Source: Selaginella moellendorffii (lineage: Eukaryota; Streptophyta; Lycopodiopsida; Selaginellales; Selaginellaceae). From it: 64,000 nt of DNA. The stretch lies in assembly GCF_000143415.4 (NCBI RefSeq), contig NW_003314322.1, positions 43,113 through 107,112 on the forward strand. Direction: 5' to 3'. The notes beneath the pieces are model-generated. The model did not search any database. It was not told the DNA's origin and worked only from the letters and a program-made list of their open reading frames with translations. The translations under genes were made by a program, and so were the position numbers. Every line of letters begins with the position of its first letter. Position 1 is the stretch's first letter. Shown piece by piece: positions 1-11,129 of the stretch.

Positions 1-884
1 CTGACCTCATCTCCAGATAATGTAAATGCCAGAGAATATTTTTTTTGGTGTGTCTGCTCTTTTGTGAAGGCGCTTCCGTTTTTCTTGCTCATCTGTCTCA
101 CGCTCACTGAATAATCAAACTAAATGTGCCTAGAGGCAATGTGATCCCAGAGCCAGCCAACACATATCCTAGGCTCTGCCCTTGATGCTCATGGCAATCC
201 GCTGCAATTGGAGGGAAAAGAGAAAAAACTCAGTTAAAACTGGATCTTACAAGTACAAAACAAAACAAAGAAAAATGCTACCTGTACACTGGTTGGAGAG
301 CTTGATCAACGTATTTTAGTGGTTGTTTCTCCATTTGAAGAGTTCCCCTTGCAGGATAAAAGTCTATTGCTAAGCAAACATGAGTCGCAATCTACAAGGA
401 AAAAGTCAATTTAGAAAGCAAGATCAATCCCGGAATCTCTCTTTCAGCACATGCGCAATTAACCTGTTCAAAAGATCAGTGCAAGTTTTAAGTCAGAAAT
501 ATCACATTGTTTCTGCTGATTATGACGCTCTTATGCATGCTCTTCATGGCAAAATACTGGCAGGAACCTTTCAACTCTACTAAATTTACACTTGCATCAC
601 AAAAAGGCTTTTTAATCCCATATATAAGAAACGACTATGAAAAAACTCACCTTCATGTGTCACCAAAATCTAGAGATTTGACAGACTGAAAATGGTGGAG
701 TCAGTTTCTCACCACTAGTTTGAATCTGCATTTAAAACAAACAAGAAAACTGGAGAAGTCATCAGACTAAACATGCGCTCATGAATCTTTCTAATAGCAC
801 CCCAAGAGTTTAGATAAACAGCTTTAAAGTGTTTAGCCCAAAGGTCGTTGGTTGTCTTGTCTGGACACGCGAATCTCTATCACC
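1..884. other. Region with no recognisable gene
   Basis: Mixed-composition sequence with only short open frames (the longest are about 60-67 codons) that match no family I know. I see no LTR, tRNA or convincing exon. It could be intron or flank of a gene outside the window. Confidence 0.4.
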
Positions 885-1112
885 ATACTCCCTTCTTTAA
901 ACGTGCTATTGGCATAAGGCATATGGCATCCGGCGTCTTTTATTCCATTTTTAGAATATTATTTGTGAATATGCTTATAATCTAACGGTTCAAATTCAAA
1001 AACTTCAAATAGATGGCATAGATCAAGTGCCAAAAAGGGGTGGCAACGCTTCAATGTGATTTTAGTGATGCTCCAAATCAAGTGAAATTTTTTAGGGCGA
1101 TTAGGCAGATTG
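885..1112 (+). repeat. Copy 1 of a ~230-bp dispersed repeat
   Basis: Starts near ACTCCCTTCTTTAAACGTGC and ends near GGGCGATTAGGCAGATT. The same stretch recurs at about 35389-35612 (same strand) and about 55165-55378 (opposite strand). In the other two copies it continues into a duplicated gene fragment and its outer edge touches a Helitron-like 3' end. Here it continues into a TG microsatellite instead. Confidence 0.8.
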
Positions 1113-1126
1113 TGAGCTACAATCTC

Positions 1127-1147
1127 TGTGTGTGTGTGTGTGTGTGT
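1127..1147. repeat. (TG)n microsatellite
   Basis: About ten uninterrupted TG units. The short reading frame of alternating Cys-Val across it is an artefact of the repeat. Confidence 0.95.
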
Positions 1148-1303
1148 TAATATTTCCTTTAGTTGGAGCAAGGTTTTGGAAATGAAGATCGTGTGCCCAG
1201 ATGAGACAAGCCATTTGCTAGGGAGAAAAGCTGAGAAAATTGGTGAAATGGCTTTATATTTTTTCATTTTTGTGTTAGAACTAAAACTTTGCAGCTTTCT
1301 TTC

Positions 1304-1479
1304 AGCCTATGCAAGACAATGATTTAAATCCAAGCCTTCAGGAGGAGTACATCCCTGCTGTAAACAACTCTCCTCCATCCCCCTTGCTGCCATCAGCAAA
1401 TGGTGGGCTTTCCAAGGAGATAAACATGGAAGAAAGTGATGTCAAGTGCTGCACGATTATGGAGAGATTGATGTTCCAA
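1304..1479 (+). pseudogene. Possible exon fragment, cut by LTR element
   Basis: A T-rich tract ending TTTCTTTCAG precedes an open frame of about 57 codons rich in Pro, Ser, Asn and Glu (begins PMQDNDLNPSLQEEY) that runs straight into the truncated LTR at 1480. The splice-acceptor-like start and the clean frame suggest a host exon interrupted by the retroelement. I do not recognise the protein, and low-complexity content makes a chance frame possible. Confidence 0.25.
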
Positions 1480-2055
1480 ACCGGCACCAACCAAGTCCAT
1501 GCTCACTCCCACCCAAGGCCCCTCGGTCCCAGTCTCAACCTCAAATCGGTTTGGAAGCCCCACTGGAGAGTCTCTTCAAAACTGGTTCCTGGACCTCACT
1601 ATCCCTACTATACTTTTGGAACCCTCTGCAGCCCCCCCCCCCTGGGAGACGCATGCTTTGGGCTTTCACCCCTTGACCTATATTAGTATTTGGACTTAGT
1701 CTCTGGCTCAATCTCGGACCCAATTTCGAATCCGACTTCGGATTCGGTCTCGGACTCGGTCTCGGACTCGATCTTGGACCCGATCTCGGACCCGACCTCG
1801 GACTCGACCTCGGACTCGGTCTCGGACCCGATTTCGGATCTCGGACTCCGTCTCGAACTCGGTCTCGAACTCGGACTCGAACTCAGTCCCCGAGTCGGTC
1901 TCCGACTTGATTCCGGACTCTATCTCGAACTCGGTTCTAGAGTCGGTCTTGGACTCGATCCTCGACTTGGTCCCATCCGATGAACTCTTTGTCATTTTGG
2001 TCATGCTTTCGGGGTTCCTTTAGCCTACGACATCTCGGCGAGTTGGTTCCTTACA
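1480..2055 (-). repeat. 3' LTR of element D, truncated
   Basis: Near-identical to 7845-8412 of the 5' LTR, including the CTCGGACTCG array. The element-strand start is TGTAAGGAACC at 2055. Homology stops abruptly at 1480, so about half of the LTR is missing and host-like sequence follows. Confidence 0.9.
1700..1975. repeat. LTR-internal 6/12-bp minisatellite
   Basis: Degenerate tandem units of the type CTCGGACTCGGT. Because the unit length is a multiple of three, both strands stay open and give artificial Ser-Asp or Arg-Val repeat frames. Equivalent arrays lie at about 8060-8330 and, on the other strand and more decayed, about 8645-8865. Unit number differs between copies. Confidence 0.9.
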
Positions 2056-2234
2056 ACTCCACCACCCATAGAAGTTCGATGCCCACATCGAACGTCTCGT
2101 TTTATCCTACGACTTGTTGACCATGTCTCCGGGGGCATCCCCCCACTTAGCGGTGTGCCTAAGTTAGCCTCCCCGGCCAAGAGCCCATGACAACGGAATA
2201 TAGGTGTCCCTATATTCCTCACCTCACCACACCC

Positions 2235-2300
2235 TAGTATGGGGTCGGGACTTGAACCCAGCCTTGCTTTACTAGGGGGTTGGGACTCGAACCCAACCTC
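2235..2300 (-). other. Two tandem tRNA T-arm-like hairpins in the 3' region of D
   Basis: On the minus strand GGTTGGGTTCGAGTCCCAACC and, about 45 bases further, GGCTGGGTTCAAGTCCCGACC each fold as a 5-7 bp stem with a 7-base TTCGAGT/TTCAAGT loop, matching the T arm and Pol III B-box consensus (GGTTCGANTCC). I could not fold a complete tRNA around either, so no tRNA gene is called. Confidence 0.5.
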
Positions 2301-2455
2301 CGTAGAATATGTCTACGGATTCGACATCCCCGCAGGGAGTCGGGCGTAGCTCCCTACGCCTGGTCGACCTAGCTAACCCATGCTAATTAGCTTACCTTCG
2401 GCGCGCCTTCAGGTCCCAACATATGCCACTTGCTCAACTTTGCAAATTGATATTT

Positions 2456-5400
2456 TTAATTGAACTTTGCATAAGTACATAGAGTTCTGCCTTGCAGAAA
2501 TTCCTCCACTAGATCTCGCGTGTTCGCTAGGTTCTCCTTCGGTTCCCATGTTGCTTCGCAGTGTGGAAATCCTTTCCACTTCATATGGAACTCTCTCACC
2601 TCGCGTCCTTGTCGCTTGCTCTTGCGCGCATTGAGGATGGCCTCGACTTTGTATTCCTCTTCCCCTTGGATAACCTTAGGTAAAGGTCTTACTTGGTCCT
2701 TGCGAAGCAGATCCTCAAAGTACGGCTTGAGTAAGTTCACGTGGAACACTAGGTGCATCTTCCCCATCTCTTGAGGACGTCGGAGTCGGTAAGCCACTTT
2801 ACCGATTCGTGCCTCAATCTCGTAAGGCCCCGCGAACTTGCTTAAGGAACTCAAGATCAATTCATTTATAGGAATACATGCATTTTTACCTTTGGGTCAA
2901 CTTTCGGCTGTCCCACTTGGTAGCCTGAGGTTCTTGGTGTTCAGCCACACCTTCTCCCCAGCTTGGAACTCTACATCCCGGCGCTTTAGGTTCACGTACT
3001 TGGTTTGCCTTTGTTGAGCCCGTTCCAAGGAATCCCTCACTAGATTCCAAATGTTGAGTCTTTCCGCCGTGAATGCCTCCACTGCGGGTAGCTCTCCATG
3101 ATACTTGGCCACGCCGAGTTCCACAGGACCTTCAATAGCTCGCCCATTGATGACTTCCCATGGACTCACCCCGATACTCGAATGTGGTGAGTTGTTATAA
3201 CACATTTCCGCAAGTCCCAAATGACTTACCCAATCGGTCTGGTCTCCCGAGACATAGCATCGCAAATAATCCTCCAGCTGCCTATTCACCCTTTCTGTTT
3301 GTCCATCTGTTAAGAAGTGTTAGTGTCACCAAACTTGACTTAATACCCCATACCTGTCTGTGGGTGATAGGCGGTGTTGAATTTCAACTTGGTGCAATAC
3401 TATTCTAGGAGAGTCCTCCAGAACCTACTAGTGAAGATCTTATCTCGATCTGAGATGATCTCTTCTAGCCTTCCCCGCACTCGAACCACTTGTTCAAAGA
3501 ACAGCTTCGCCACACCTTTCGCATCCACTTCCGTTGTGGTGGGTATGAAATGTGCCATTTTCGAAAATCGGTCCACCACCACGAATATCGCATCAAACCC
3601 CTCGCTTGGGGGAAGTCCCGTGATGAAGTCCATCGTAAGACATTTCCACGAACGATCTGGAATTGGGATGCTTTGCAACAAGCCCCCACTAGCCTTAGTC
3701 ACGGCTTTGACCTGCTGACATGTTGGACATGTCTTTACATAGTCTTGGACGTCCTTAGCCATATCTGGCCAATGGTACTTCCTCTTGAGTAAGCCCATCG
3801 TCTTGGGCACTCCGCCGTGTCCCACAAGAGGTCCGTCATGACACTCTTCTAAGGCTACCTTTCTTAGTTCCCCTTCTGGAACATACACCCTCGTTTGCTT
3901 GTAATAGATGAGTCCGTTGCGTTCCGCATAGCCCGTTTTCTCTTCCGTTGGCAGCTCACCTCTCTGGTGAGCTTCCCGCGCCTCTAGATTCCTCAGCAAC
4001 ACTTCTTGTGCTAGACCATCGTTCTCATATGCTATCCGCACATCGTCCCAGAAGGTTGCTGTTGCGCTGGATATCGCTAACCTCAAGCTCACTTTTCGAC
4101 TTAGCGCATCTGCCACGATGTTGCTCTTCCCAGGCTTGTACAGAATCTCGCAATCAAACTCGGCTTGTTTCCCTCTCAGGTCGGGCTGTGACAAGAAGTG
4201 TTTCGTTGCCACATTGTCCGTGTAAACCTTGAAGTGTCTCCCAAGGTAGTGTCGCCACTCCTTGAGCGCCTTGACCACCGCAAACAATTCCTTCTCGTGA
4301 GCAGGCCACTTCCGTTGAGCCTTGTCCAACTTCTTCGAGAAGAACGCTATTGGATGGTTGTCTTGCTTCAAAACTGCGCCCAACGCAAAGTCCGAAGCAT
4401 CCGTGTCTACCTCAAAGTCCTTACCAAAATCTGGTAATGCCAACACGGGAGCCTTCCTCAACTTCCCCTTGAGGTGGACGAATGCTGCCTCACATTCTGC
4501 TGTCCATACCATCTTCCCTTTTCCTATTTGGTCCATTAAGGGTAGGGCTACTCTCGAATAGTGTCTGATAAACTTTCGATAGTAGTTACATATCCCCAAG
4601 AATGCCCTTAACTCGTGTACATTCGATGGTCGCTCCCATTCCTGGATCGCTTGGACCTTCTCCGGGTCCACCTTGAGCCCGTCTTGGCCCACCACATGCC
4701 CGAGAAACTTTACCTCTTGTTGAGCAAAGTCACATTTGCTCTCTTTAGCATACAGTTTGTGTTCCCTTAGTTTCTCAAACACCTTCGCCAAATGTTCGGC
4801 ATGCTCCTCTAGCGTCTCGCTATAGATCAGGATGTCGTCGATATAGACGACCACGAAGTGATCCAGATAGGGTACAAAGATGTGGTTCATCAGCGCCAAA
4901 AACGTTGCCGGCGTATTGCATAGCCCGAAGGGCATCACCAGAAACTCAAAGCTCCCATACCTCGTTTGACAGGTTGTCTTCTCGACATCTTCCTCGGCTA
5001 CCCTGATCTGGTAGTATCCTGACCTTAGGTCAATCCTCAAGAAGTATTTTGCCTTTCCCAACCTATCGAACAGGTCCTCAATTCTTGGCAAAGGGTACTT
5101 GTTCTTCTTTGTATACTTGTTGAGCAACCGGTAGTCTATGCACATGCGCATAGAACCATCTTTCTTTTTCACAAATAACACCGGCGCCCCATACGGCGAC
5201 TTGCTCAACCTAACATACCCTTTGTCCACCAACTCCTCTAGTTGGCACTTGAGCTCCTTGAGTTCTTTTTCGTTCAAACGATAGGGGAGACGAACCACTG
5301 CCTCAGCACCCTCGACCAGCTCAATCTTATGTTCTATCGGTCGTGCGGGGGGCAACCCCGCCGGTAGCTCCTCTGGCATGGTATCCTGGAATTGGTCCAA

Positions 5401-6123
5401 CACCCGCTGGATCACCAAAGGTACTTCTTCCTTTCCTGTCTTTTTGTCACTCTTCACCGAGAGTAAGCACAAAAAAGCTGCCTTAGTTCCTTTGGTGAGT
5501 TGTCCTCTCGTGGACACCAGGTTTAAGTAGGAATCTTTGGCCTTACTTTGCCCTACCTTTAGATCCTGGGCCTCCACCCTAGATCTTCTTCCTTGGGCAT
5601 TCGCCAGTACCACAAGGTTCCTACCTTGTCCATGCAGGGCTACCACGAACCGATTAAATCAATCCATTCCGAAGATCACGTCAAATCCCGCCATGTCCAA
5701 CACGGTGAAATCCCTGTCTACTTTCCATGTCCCTACTTCGACTCTCGCTTGTCGAAGTACCTCATCGGTGCTTTGGCTACCTTGAACACACTCTATAGTC
5801 CTTGGTTCGCCTAGCCGCTGCACCGTTAGTCCGGCTTGCCGGACTATGTCTGCAGCCACAAAATTATCCGAAGCACCCGTGTCAATAAGGATCTTAACAA
5901 AGCTACCTCCGAGCTTCCCTCGGAGGGCTAGTAGATGTCGCGAACGACTCTCTACCAAAGTTGCTCGTGTAATGAGTAACTTTGAGTTAGGGACTGGATC
6001 ACATACCTCAGTTTGGACTTCACCCGACTTGATGGCCATATTGGCTCTAGCCTTCTTCGGGTAGGGACATTCCCTCGAAAAGTGTCCCGCTTCACCGCAG
6101 TTGTAGCATACGTTGTTTCCCAC
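2456..6123 (-). pseudogene. pol: Element D pol: PR-RT-RNaseH-IN-chromodomain
   Basis: A CCHC knuckle (CYNCGEAGHFSREC) heads the 5659-6123 frame, followed by aspartic protease (LIDTGAS). The 3400-5646 frame (748 codons) carries RT with the YIDD catalytic box, RNase H ([10 protein letters not shown]), the integrase HHCC finger (ending CPTCQQ) and the first part of the DDE core. Integrase continues at 2897-3289 and ends with a chromodomain at 2456-2860 (FHMKWKGFPHCEATWEP). Stops near 5656, 3398 and 2894 and a 47-nt insertion at 3307-3353 interrupt it. The chromodomain is thought to steer integration to modified histones (family knowledge). Enzyme motifs are intact, so the element was active fairly recently. 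Confidence 0.92.
3307..3353 (-). other. 47-nt intron-like insertion in integrase
   Basis: Minus strand: CAG/GTATGG donor, a CACTAAC branch-point-like motif about 15 nt before the end, and a TTCTTAACAG acceptor. Removing it joins the conserved integrase motif H-P-Q-T-D-G-Q-T-E-R in frame. The length equals the host introns in this window. It could be a true intron or a chance insertion with intron-like ends. Confidence 0.6.
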
Positions 6124-6165
6124 GCGGCTATACGACTTGACCTTTTTATCCGTGGGTTTGTCTTT

Positions 6166-7206
6166 TTACGCTTGACTCCCCCACGTATTCGCTTGCTGGC
6201 CACCGGATTTGCCTTTTTGGAACCCCGAGGACTCATTCTTAGAGAAACTCTTCTTGAATTTCCCCCTGCTATACGTTCCCTTTGGTTTGGCCCCTTTGCT
6301 AAACGTGGATCCCGACCCCGTCGTGTTCCCCTTTCGCAGATTATCGTTAAAATGCACCTTGATGGCCGCATCCAACGCTTCCTTGTAGTTGGTCGGGTTC
6401 CACCACATCACCTCACCGCGAGCCCAGGTTTGCAAATGTGATATGAAGGCATGGAATGCATCCATATCCCCCATGTCCGTTACCAGTATCCTCTTTGCCA
6501 TAAACCCATTCACATATTCTTGGATGGTTCCAGTCTGCTTCAGCCTACTCAGCTCATCTCTCAGATGTAGAGTGGCATTCAGAGGAACGTATGTTGCGCG
6601 GATCCTCGCCTTCATCATGTCCCAAGTGGCCACCGGTCCTTCGTTGGCCTCTGTCGTTCTCCACCAAGACTTGGCATTATCTGCCAAGTATGGTTTTGCA
6701 CATGGGACCTTCTCCGAGCTCGGTAATCGCAACGCTCGGAAGTAGTCCTCCATATCGTAAAACCAATCCTCCACCACCTTATAGTCATTCACTCCCTTGA
6801 AGACCGGTGGGGGCTTTGGTTTGTACTTGGGAACTGCCTGAGGGACTGATTCTACTTCAGTCTATTCGACCTTGTCTGGTTTTACCTCAGTCCCGGCCGA
6901 AAGGTCCGCACCTTCTGCACTGCCAGCATCTGCAGTCTTTCTCTTTTTCTTCCGCCTCTCGTCACGCTTTAGCTTGCGTACAAGAGTTTCCAGCAGGGCA
7001 TTGGTCTGTGCCAACTGTCCTTCTCGCACGTCCAATCGAGCTTTGGACGACCGAACCTCGCCACCGGACTCCTGTTTGGAAGTTTCCTCACTAGAGTCCT
7101 CCTCATGCAAGGATTCCTCATCCATAGCCTCTTGTTCAACCGGAGGCTCCAGCTCCGGCAGAGGTTTTGTCTCCGCCTGGGTTCGCTTACGCCCTGCCCT
7201 TGCCAT
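6166..7206 (-). pseudogene. gag: Element D gag
   Basis: Capsid-nucleocapsid protein. I start it at the ATG at 7206, 45 bases downstream of the primer-binding site. Residues 1-110 are charged (Glu/Lys-rich, with an RRKKKRK stretch). An amber codon near 6860 splits this from the 6166-6792 part, which holds the retrotransposon gag domain (W-F-Y-D-M-E-D-Y-F; WWRTTEANEG). A Gly/Ser/Lys-rich tail follows. The CCHC knuckle lies in the next frame (about 6060-6120) after a further stop near 6163. Gag packages element RNA in cytoplasmic particles (family knowledge). Confidence 0.85.
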
Positions 7207-7250
7207 CTCCCAGCAATCCACCTCTATCCTTTGCTAGAACTGAGGAAAAT

Positions 7251-7262
7251 GCTCCGATACCA
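7251..7262 (-). other. Primer-binding site of element D
   Basis: Minus strand TGGTATCGGAGC, one mismatch from the plant initiator-Met tRNA 3'-end complement TGGTATCAGAGC. It lies three bases inside the 5' LTR end, as expected for minus-strand priming. Confidence 0.85.
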
Positions 7263-7265
7263 AAT

Positions 7266-8412
7266 TGTAAGCCACAAATTTTTCCTTTCCAATTTGCTAG
7301 CTTACCTCGTCTATCCGTCCGACACTGCCTTGGCTTTTGCTAAGTTCCCTCGCCAAGGTTCTCGCCTATGGTACCAACTCCTACTTGGTCCTACTTGCTT
7401 TCAGCTACTCACTGCACGAGCAACGGAGCATTAGCCATCCATCCACGGATTCCCAATCTTTCCTAATCCCCCGCCCCGAGTTAGATTGGACTTAAGGTTC
7501 GGCTACACTCCCCACAAGCACAAGCAGCCAAGCACACCAAGCTTCCAGGTTCCTAACATCCCTTGGTACCACAAGACTTGATAAATCCCAAGTTTTGAGT
7601 GCAACACTTGCTTCAGGACGCCGGGGCGAAACACCGTGGCCTAGCGGCCCGGTATGGGTACCTCTACCCCCCCACTTCCATCCCGAAGGGAAGGTCCAAG
7701 CCCCTAGGAAGGGCGAGGACCAATGAGCCGCGTGGTACTCAAGTGGGGCACCACTTCACATGAGCCGGGAGCACCGCAATCGGTTTCCCTTTCGGGAGTG
7801 GGAGCTGCTCTTGAGCACTTCCTTGGATGGCCCCTCCGGCACCAACCAAGTCCATGCTCACTCCCACCCAAGGCCCCTCGGTCCCAGTCTCAACCTCAAG
7901 TCGGTTTGGAAGCCCCACTGGAGAGTCCCTTCAAAACTGGTTCCTGGACCTCACTATCCCTACTATACTTTTGGAACCCCCTGCAGCCCCCCCCCCCCCT
8001 GGGAGACGCACGCTTTGGGCTTTCACCCCTTGACCCGTATTAGTATTTGGACTTAGTCTCTGGCTCGATCTCGGACCCGACTTCAGATTCGGTCTCGGAC
8101 TCGATCTCGGACTCGATCTCGGACTCGATCTCGGACCTGATCTCGGACTCGACCTCGGACTCGACCTCGGACTCGGTCTCGGACCCGATTTCGGATCTCG
8201 GACTCCGTCTCGAACTCGGTCTCGAACTCGGACTCGAACTCGGTCCCCGAGTCGGTCTCGGACTCGATTCCGAACTCTATCTCGAACTCGGTCCTAGAGT
8301 CGGTCTTGGACTCGATCCTCGACTTGGTCTTATCCGATGAACTCTTTGTCATTTTGGTCATGCTTTCGGGGTTCCTTTAGCCTACGACACCTCGGCGAGT
8401 TGGTTCCTTACA
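7266..8412 (-). repeat. 5' LTR of element D (1147 bp)
   Basis: Begins TGTAAGGAACC and ends GGCTTACA on the element strand, giving TGTAAG/CTTACA inverted termini. Contains the CTCGGACTCG array and C/G homopolymer runs. Its other copies are 1480-2055 and, inverted and diverged, 8569-9638. Confidence 0.93.
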
Positions 8413-9638
8413 CACCTATACTCCATCATCATAAGCTCTTGGTTGGGGAGGTTAACTTAGGCACATTGCTAAGTAAGGGAATGCCCCTGGAGATATGGTC
8501 AACAAGTTGTATGATTAAAAATGAGACATTCGATGTAGGCATCAAGCTTCTTCTATGGGTGGTGAAGTTGTAAGGAACCAACTCCCAAAGGTGTTGTAGA
8601 TTAAAGGATCCTCGAAAGCACGACCAAAAAGATAAAGAGTTCATTAGATGAGATTAAGTTCGAGATTGAGTCTGAGACCAAGTTCGAGAATGAGTCCAAG
8701 ATAAAGTTTGAGACCGAGTCCAAGACCGAGTTTGAGACCAAGTCCGAGACTGAATTCAAGACTGAGTCTAAAACCGAGTTTGAGACTGAGTCCAAGAACC
8801 GAGATCGGGTCTAATACCAAGTCCGAGATAAAGTTTGACGTTGGGTCTGAGATCAAGTCCGAATACTAATACAAGTCGTGGGGTGAAAGCCCAAACGTGT
8901 GTCTCCCAAAGGCTGTAAGGGGTTCCAAAAGTATAGTAGGGATAGTGAGGTCCAAGAACTAGTCTTGAAGGAATTCTTTAGTGGTGCTTCTAAACTGATT
9001 TGAGGTTGAGACTGGGGCTTAGAGGCCTTGGTTGGGAGTGAGCATGGACTCGGTGGTGCCAGAGGGGCCACCCAAGGAAGTGCTTAAGAGCAGCTCCCAC
9101 TTTTGGAAGGGAAACTAATTGTAGTGCTCCTGGCTTATATGGAGTGGTTCCCCACTTGAGTACCTTGCGTCTCATTAGTCCTCACCCTTTCTAAATGCTT
9201 GGGCCTTTCCTTTGGGATGGAAGTGGGGGAGTAGGGGTACCCATACTGGGCCGTTAGACCACAGTGTTTCCTCCTAGTGTCCCGAAGCAAATGTTGCACT
9301 CAAGGCTTGGGATTTAGAGGGTCATATAATCAAGTTTTGTTGTATGAAAGAATGTTAGAAACCTGGAGGCTTGGTGTGTTTGGCTGCTTATGTTTGCAAG
9401 GAGTGTAGCCAAACCTTAAGTCCAAAGGAGGGGAATTGGGAGAGAATTTGGGAATCCGTGGATAGATGGTTAACACTTTGTTGTTTGTGCAGTGAGTTGT
9501 TAAAACCAAGTAAGACCAAGTAAAAGTTGGTACAATAGGTGGGAACCTTGGCAAGAAAACATAACTAAGGCCAAGGCTATGGTGGTCAAATAAACAAGGT
9601 AAGCTAACAAATTGGAAAGAAAAAATTTATGGCTTACA
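8413..9638 (+). mobile_element. 3' end and LTR of an older relative of D, plus strand
   Basis: 8413-8568 matches the 3' non-coding region of D (compare 2056-2230, opposite strand) and ends in a polypurine tract (TATGGGTGGTGAAG). 8569-9638 is a 1070-bp LTR running from TGTAAGGAACC to GGCTTACA. It is markedly more decayed than the D LTRs, with most CG sites turned to TG or CA. Its internal region was lost or displaced when D inserted next to it. Confidence 0.85.
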
Positions 9639-9639
9639 T

Positions 9640-9870
9640 CCACTTCCTTTGCTTCTAGGCTCTATGCTTGGGAGTTTAGCTTTGTTCCTTTCATTCAGTG
9701 GCTTAAGGCTTTGAAACTCAGGTTCCATTCCACTATCCTTAGACACGTGGCATATAATATGTAGCACATAAAGGGTTTAAGTTTTGCTTCATGGTTATTC
9801 CACGGTGACAGTATATCCAAATCTCATCCCATAATCACATGCACTACACTCACCCCCCTTTTAGAGATGT
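9640..9870 (-). repeat. 3' LTR edge of a second LTR family, with polypurine tract
   Basis: The end at about 9800-9852 reads, on the minus strand, a polypurine tract (AAAAGGGGGGTGAG) followed by TGTAGTGCATGTGAT. The same junction occurs at 30891-30905 and in decayed form at 22798. The 9655-9720 stretch resembles 31790-31860. Confidence 0.65.
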
Positions 9871-11100
9871 CAATGTCCTCATTGAGGTTGTTAGTAAATC
9901 ACTATAGTAAATCACTATCAGTGGGGTTCCATGCTCCCCCACCTGGAAAGTTCTTCCCCCCCCCCTCCAAAAAAATCCCCTCCCCCTTTTTTTAATGGTT
10001 ACATGTAACCCCTTTTTTTATATGCCACGTAGGGTTACACATCAGTTTTTTTTTTCCAAGAACTACAAAATTTCATATTTACATGAGTTTGAGCTATTGG
10101 TGAACTAGAATAAGAGCCCAATTGCAACCATGGATGAGGTAAGGGTGAGTGATTCTTCATTTCTTACAAACTTCCTTCTCAAATCATTGCAAAAATCCCC
10201 CCCCACCCCCCAAAACCATCCAAGAACTCGCATGCTCACACGATGACAAATGACTTTGAAGCTTTTAAGAGGAGATTATCTGCAAATGAATAGGTAAACT
10301 AAGCATGTGAATTAGGTGGTAAGGGGTATGCTATACAGTAGTATTGGTTGAAGGCAAGAACAATGGAATCTATATCTTCCATTGGCATAATTCACTTAAC
10401 ATACCTTATCATCAATACTCTTTATTTAAAGTTGCTATTTTGGCATTTTGGCATTGATGTCATATATTCTGTGTTAAGAATATTCAATTTTACTTATGGT
10501 AGATGCTCTCAATCGGACGGACTAGAATTCTAATGCTCCAAACAAATGGTGAAGATCATTATATGGTGGCAAAAATGGTGGCAACTCTTGAATTCTAGAT
10601 TCATAGTTTCAAAAATTTTAGGTTTAAGAATTTATCGAGCAATATCCTGCAGTTCTTTGCAGACCCTGGGTTTTCAAATATGAAGCCAGGTATGATGAAA
10701 TTATAACCACTTTTCTTCTTCTCTTGTGCATGAATTTCATGTTGTTCTGTTGTAGAATTTCTATCATTACAGAATTGGAAGGCAGAGAATTTATCAGTGC
10801 AGTATTCTTGCAATGATCTACAATCCTAAAATTTTGTGTTTTATAACTGTTTTACAGTTCTGCAGCCTATCAAAATACCCAGTCTTTGCTCGAAATTTCC
10901 CAGCAAGAAGAGCACTGCCGATGCAGCAGCTTTGTGCTCTGGCACTCTCAAGTTATCATCACTGCAGCCACTGATATGAATGTGACTGGCCACTCAATCA
11001 ATTAGTGCAGGAGTTCTTAAAGGTAGACATTTCCCACGTTCTAATGAAAAACAGTTTGGTGTTTTTCCGGCCTCTTGACCATCTACAACCTTTGGAATTT
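9871..11100. other. Region with no recognisable gene
   Basis: C- and T-homopolymer-rich sequence and short frames only. A stretch at about 10845-10885 (ACTGTTTTACAGTT and flanks) resembles 36095-36135 in the duplicated block further right, so part of it may be another fragment of the same source. I can assign no product. Confidence 0.35.
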
Positions 11101-11129
11101 TTCAGACCTGGGGGATCCAGACGGATCTA

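Larger units (their letters stand above)
1480..8412 (-). mobile_element. Ty3/Gypsy chromovirus D, 3' end truncated
   Basis: Minus-strand LTR retrotransposon in the order 5' LTR (7266-8412), primer-binding site (7251-7262), gag, protease, reverse transcriptase, RNase H, integrase, chromodomain, a ~400-bp 3' non-coding region, polypurine tract (about 2056-2072) and 3' LTR (1480-2055). RT-RNaseH before integrase makes it Ty3/Gypsy; the C-terminal chromodomain makes it a chromovirus. The 3' LTR keeps only 576 of about 1147 bp, so no target duplication can be read. Its 5' LTR edge at 8412 sits inside the 3' non-coding region of an opposite-strand relative, suggesting nested insertion. Several stops and frameshifts show it is no longer autonomous. 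Confidence 0.93.

Noticed and set aside
885-1112. Stowaway-type MITE suggested by the ACTCCCTT start
   Set aside because: No matching inverted terminus or TA duplication at the other end; the copies simply continue into flanking sequence.
1690-1983. CRISPR-like impression from regularly spaced repeats
   Set aside because: Units are contiguous and degenerate with no spacers, lie within eukaryotic LTRs, and no cas-like gene exists.
1690-2004. Open frames rich in Ser-Asp or Arg-Val repeats on both strands (also at 8047-8361 and 8601-8856)
   Set aside because: They are by-products of the 6/12-bp minisatellite in the LTRs; open on both strands, no start context, and they decay with the array.
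2235-2390. A tRNA gene in the 3' region of element D
   Set aside because: Only T-arm-like hairpins are convincing; an A-box-like TAGCTAGGTCG lies about 85 bases away, too far for a normal tRNA, and no acceptor stem closes.
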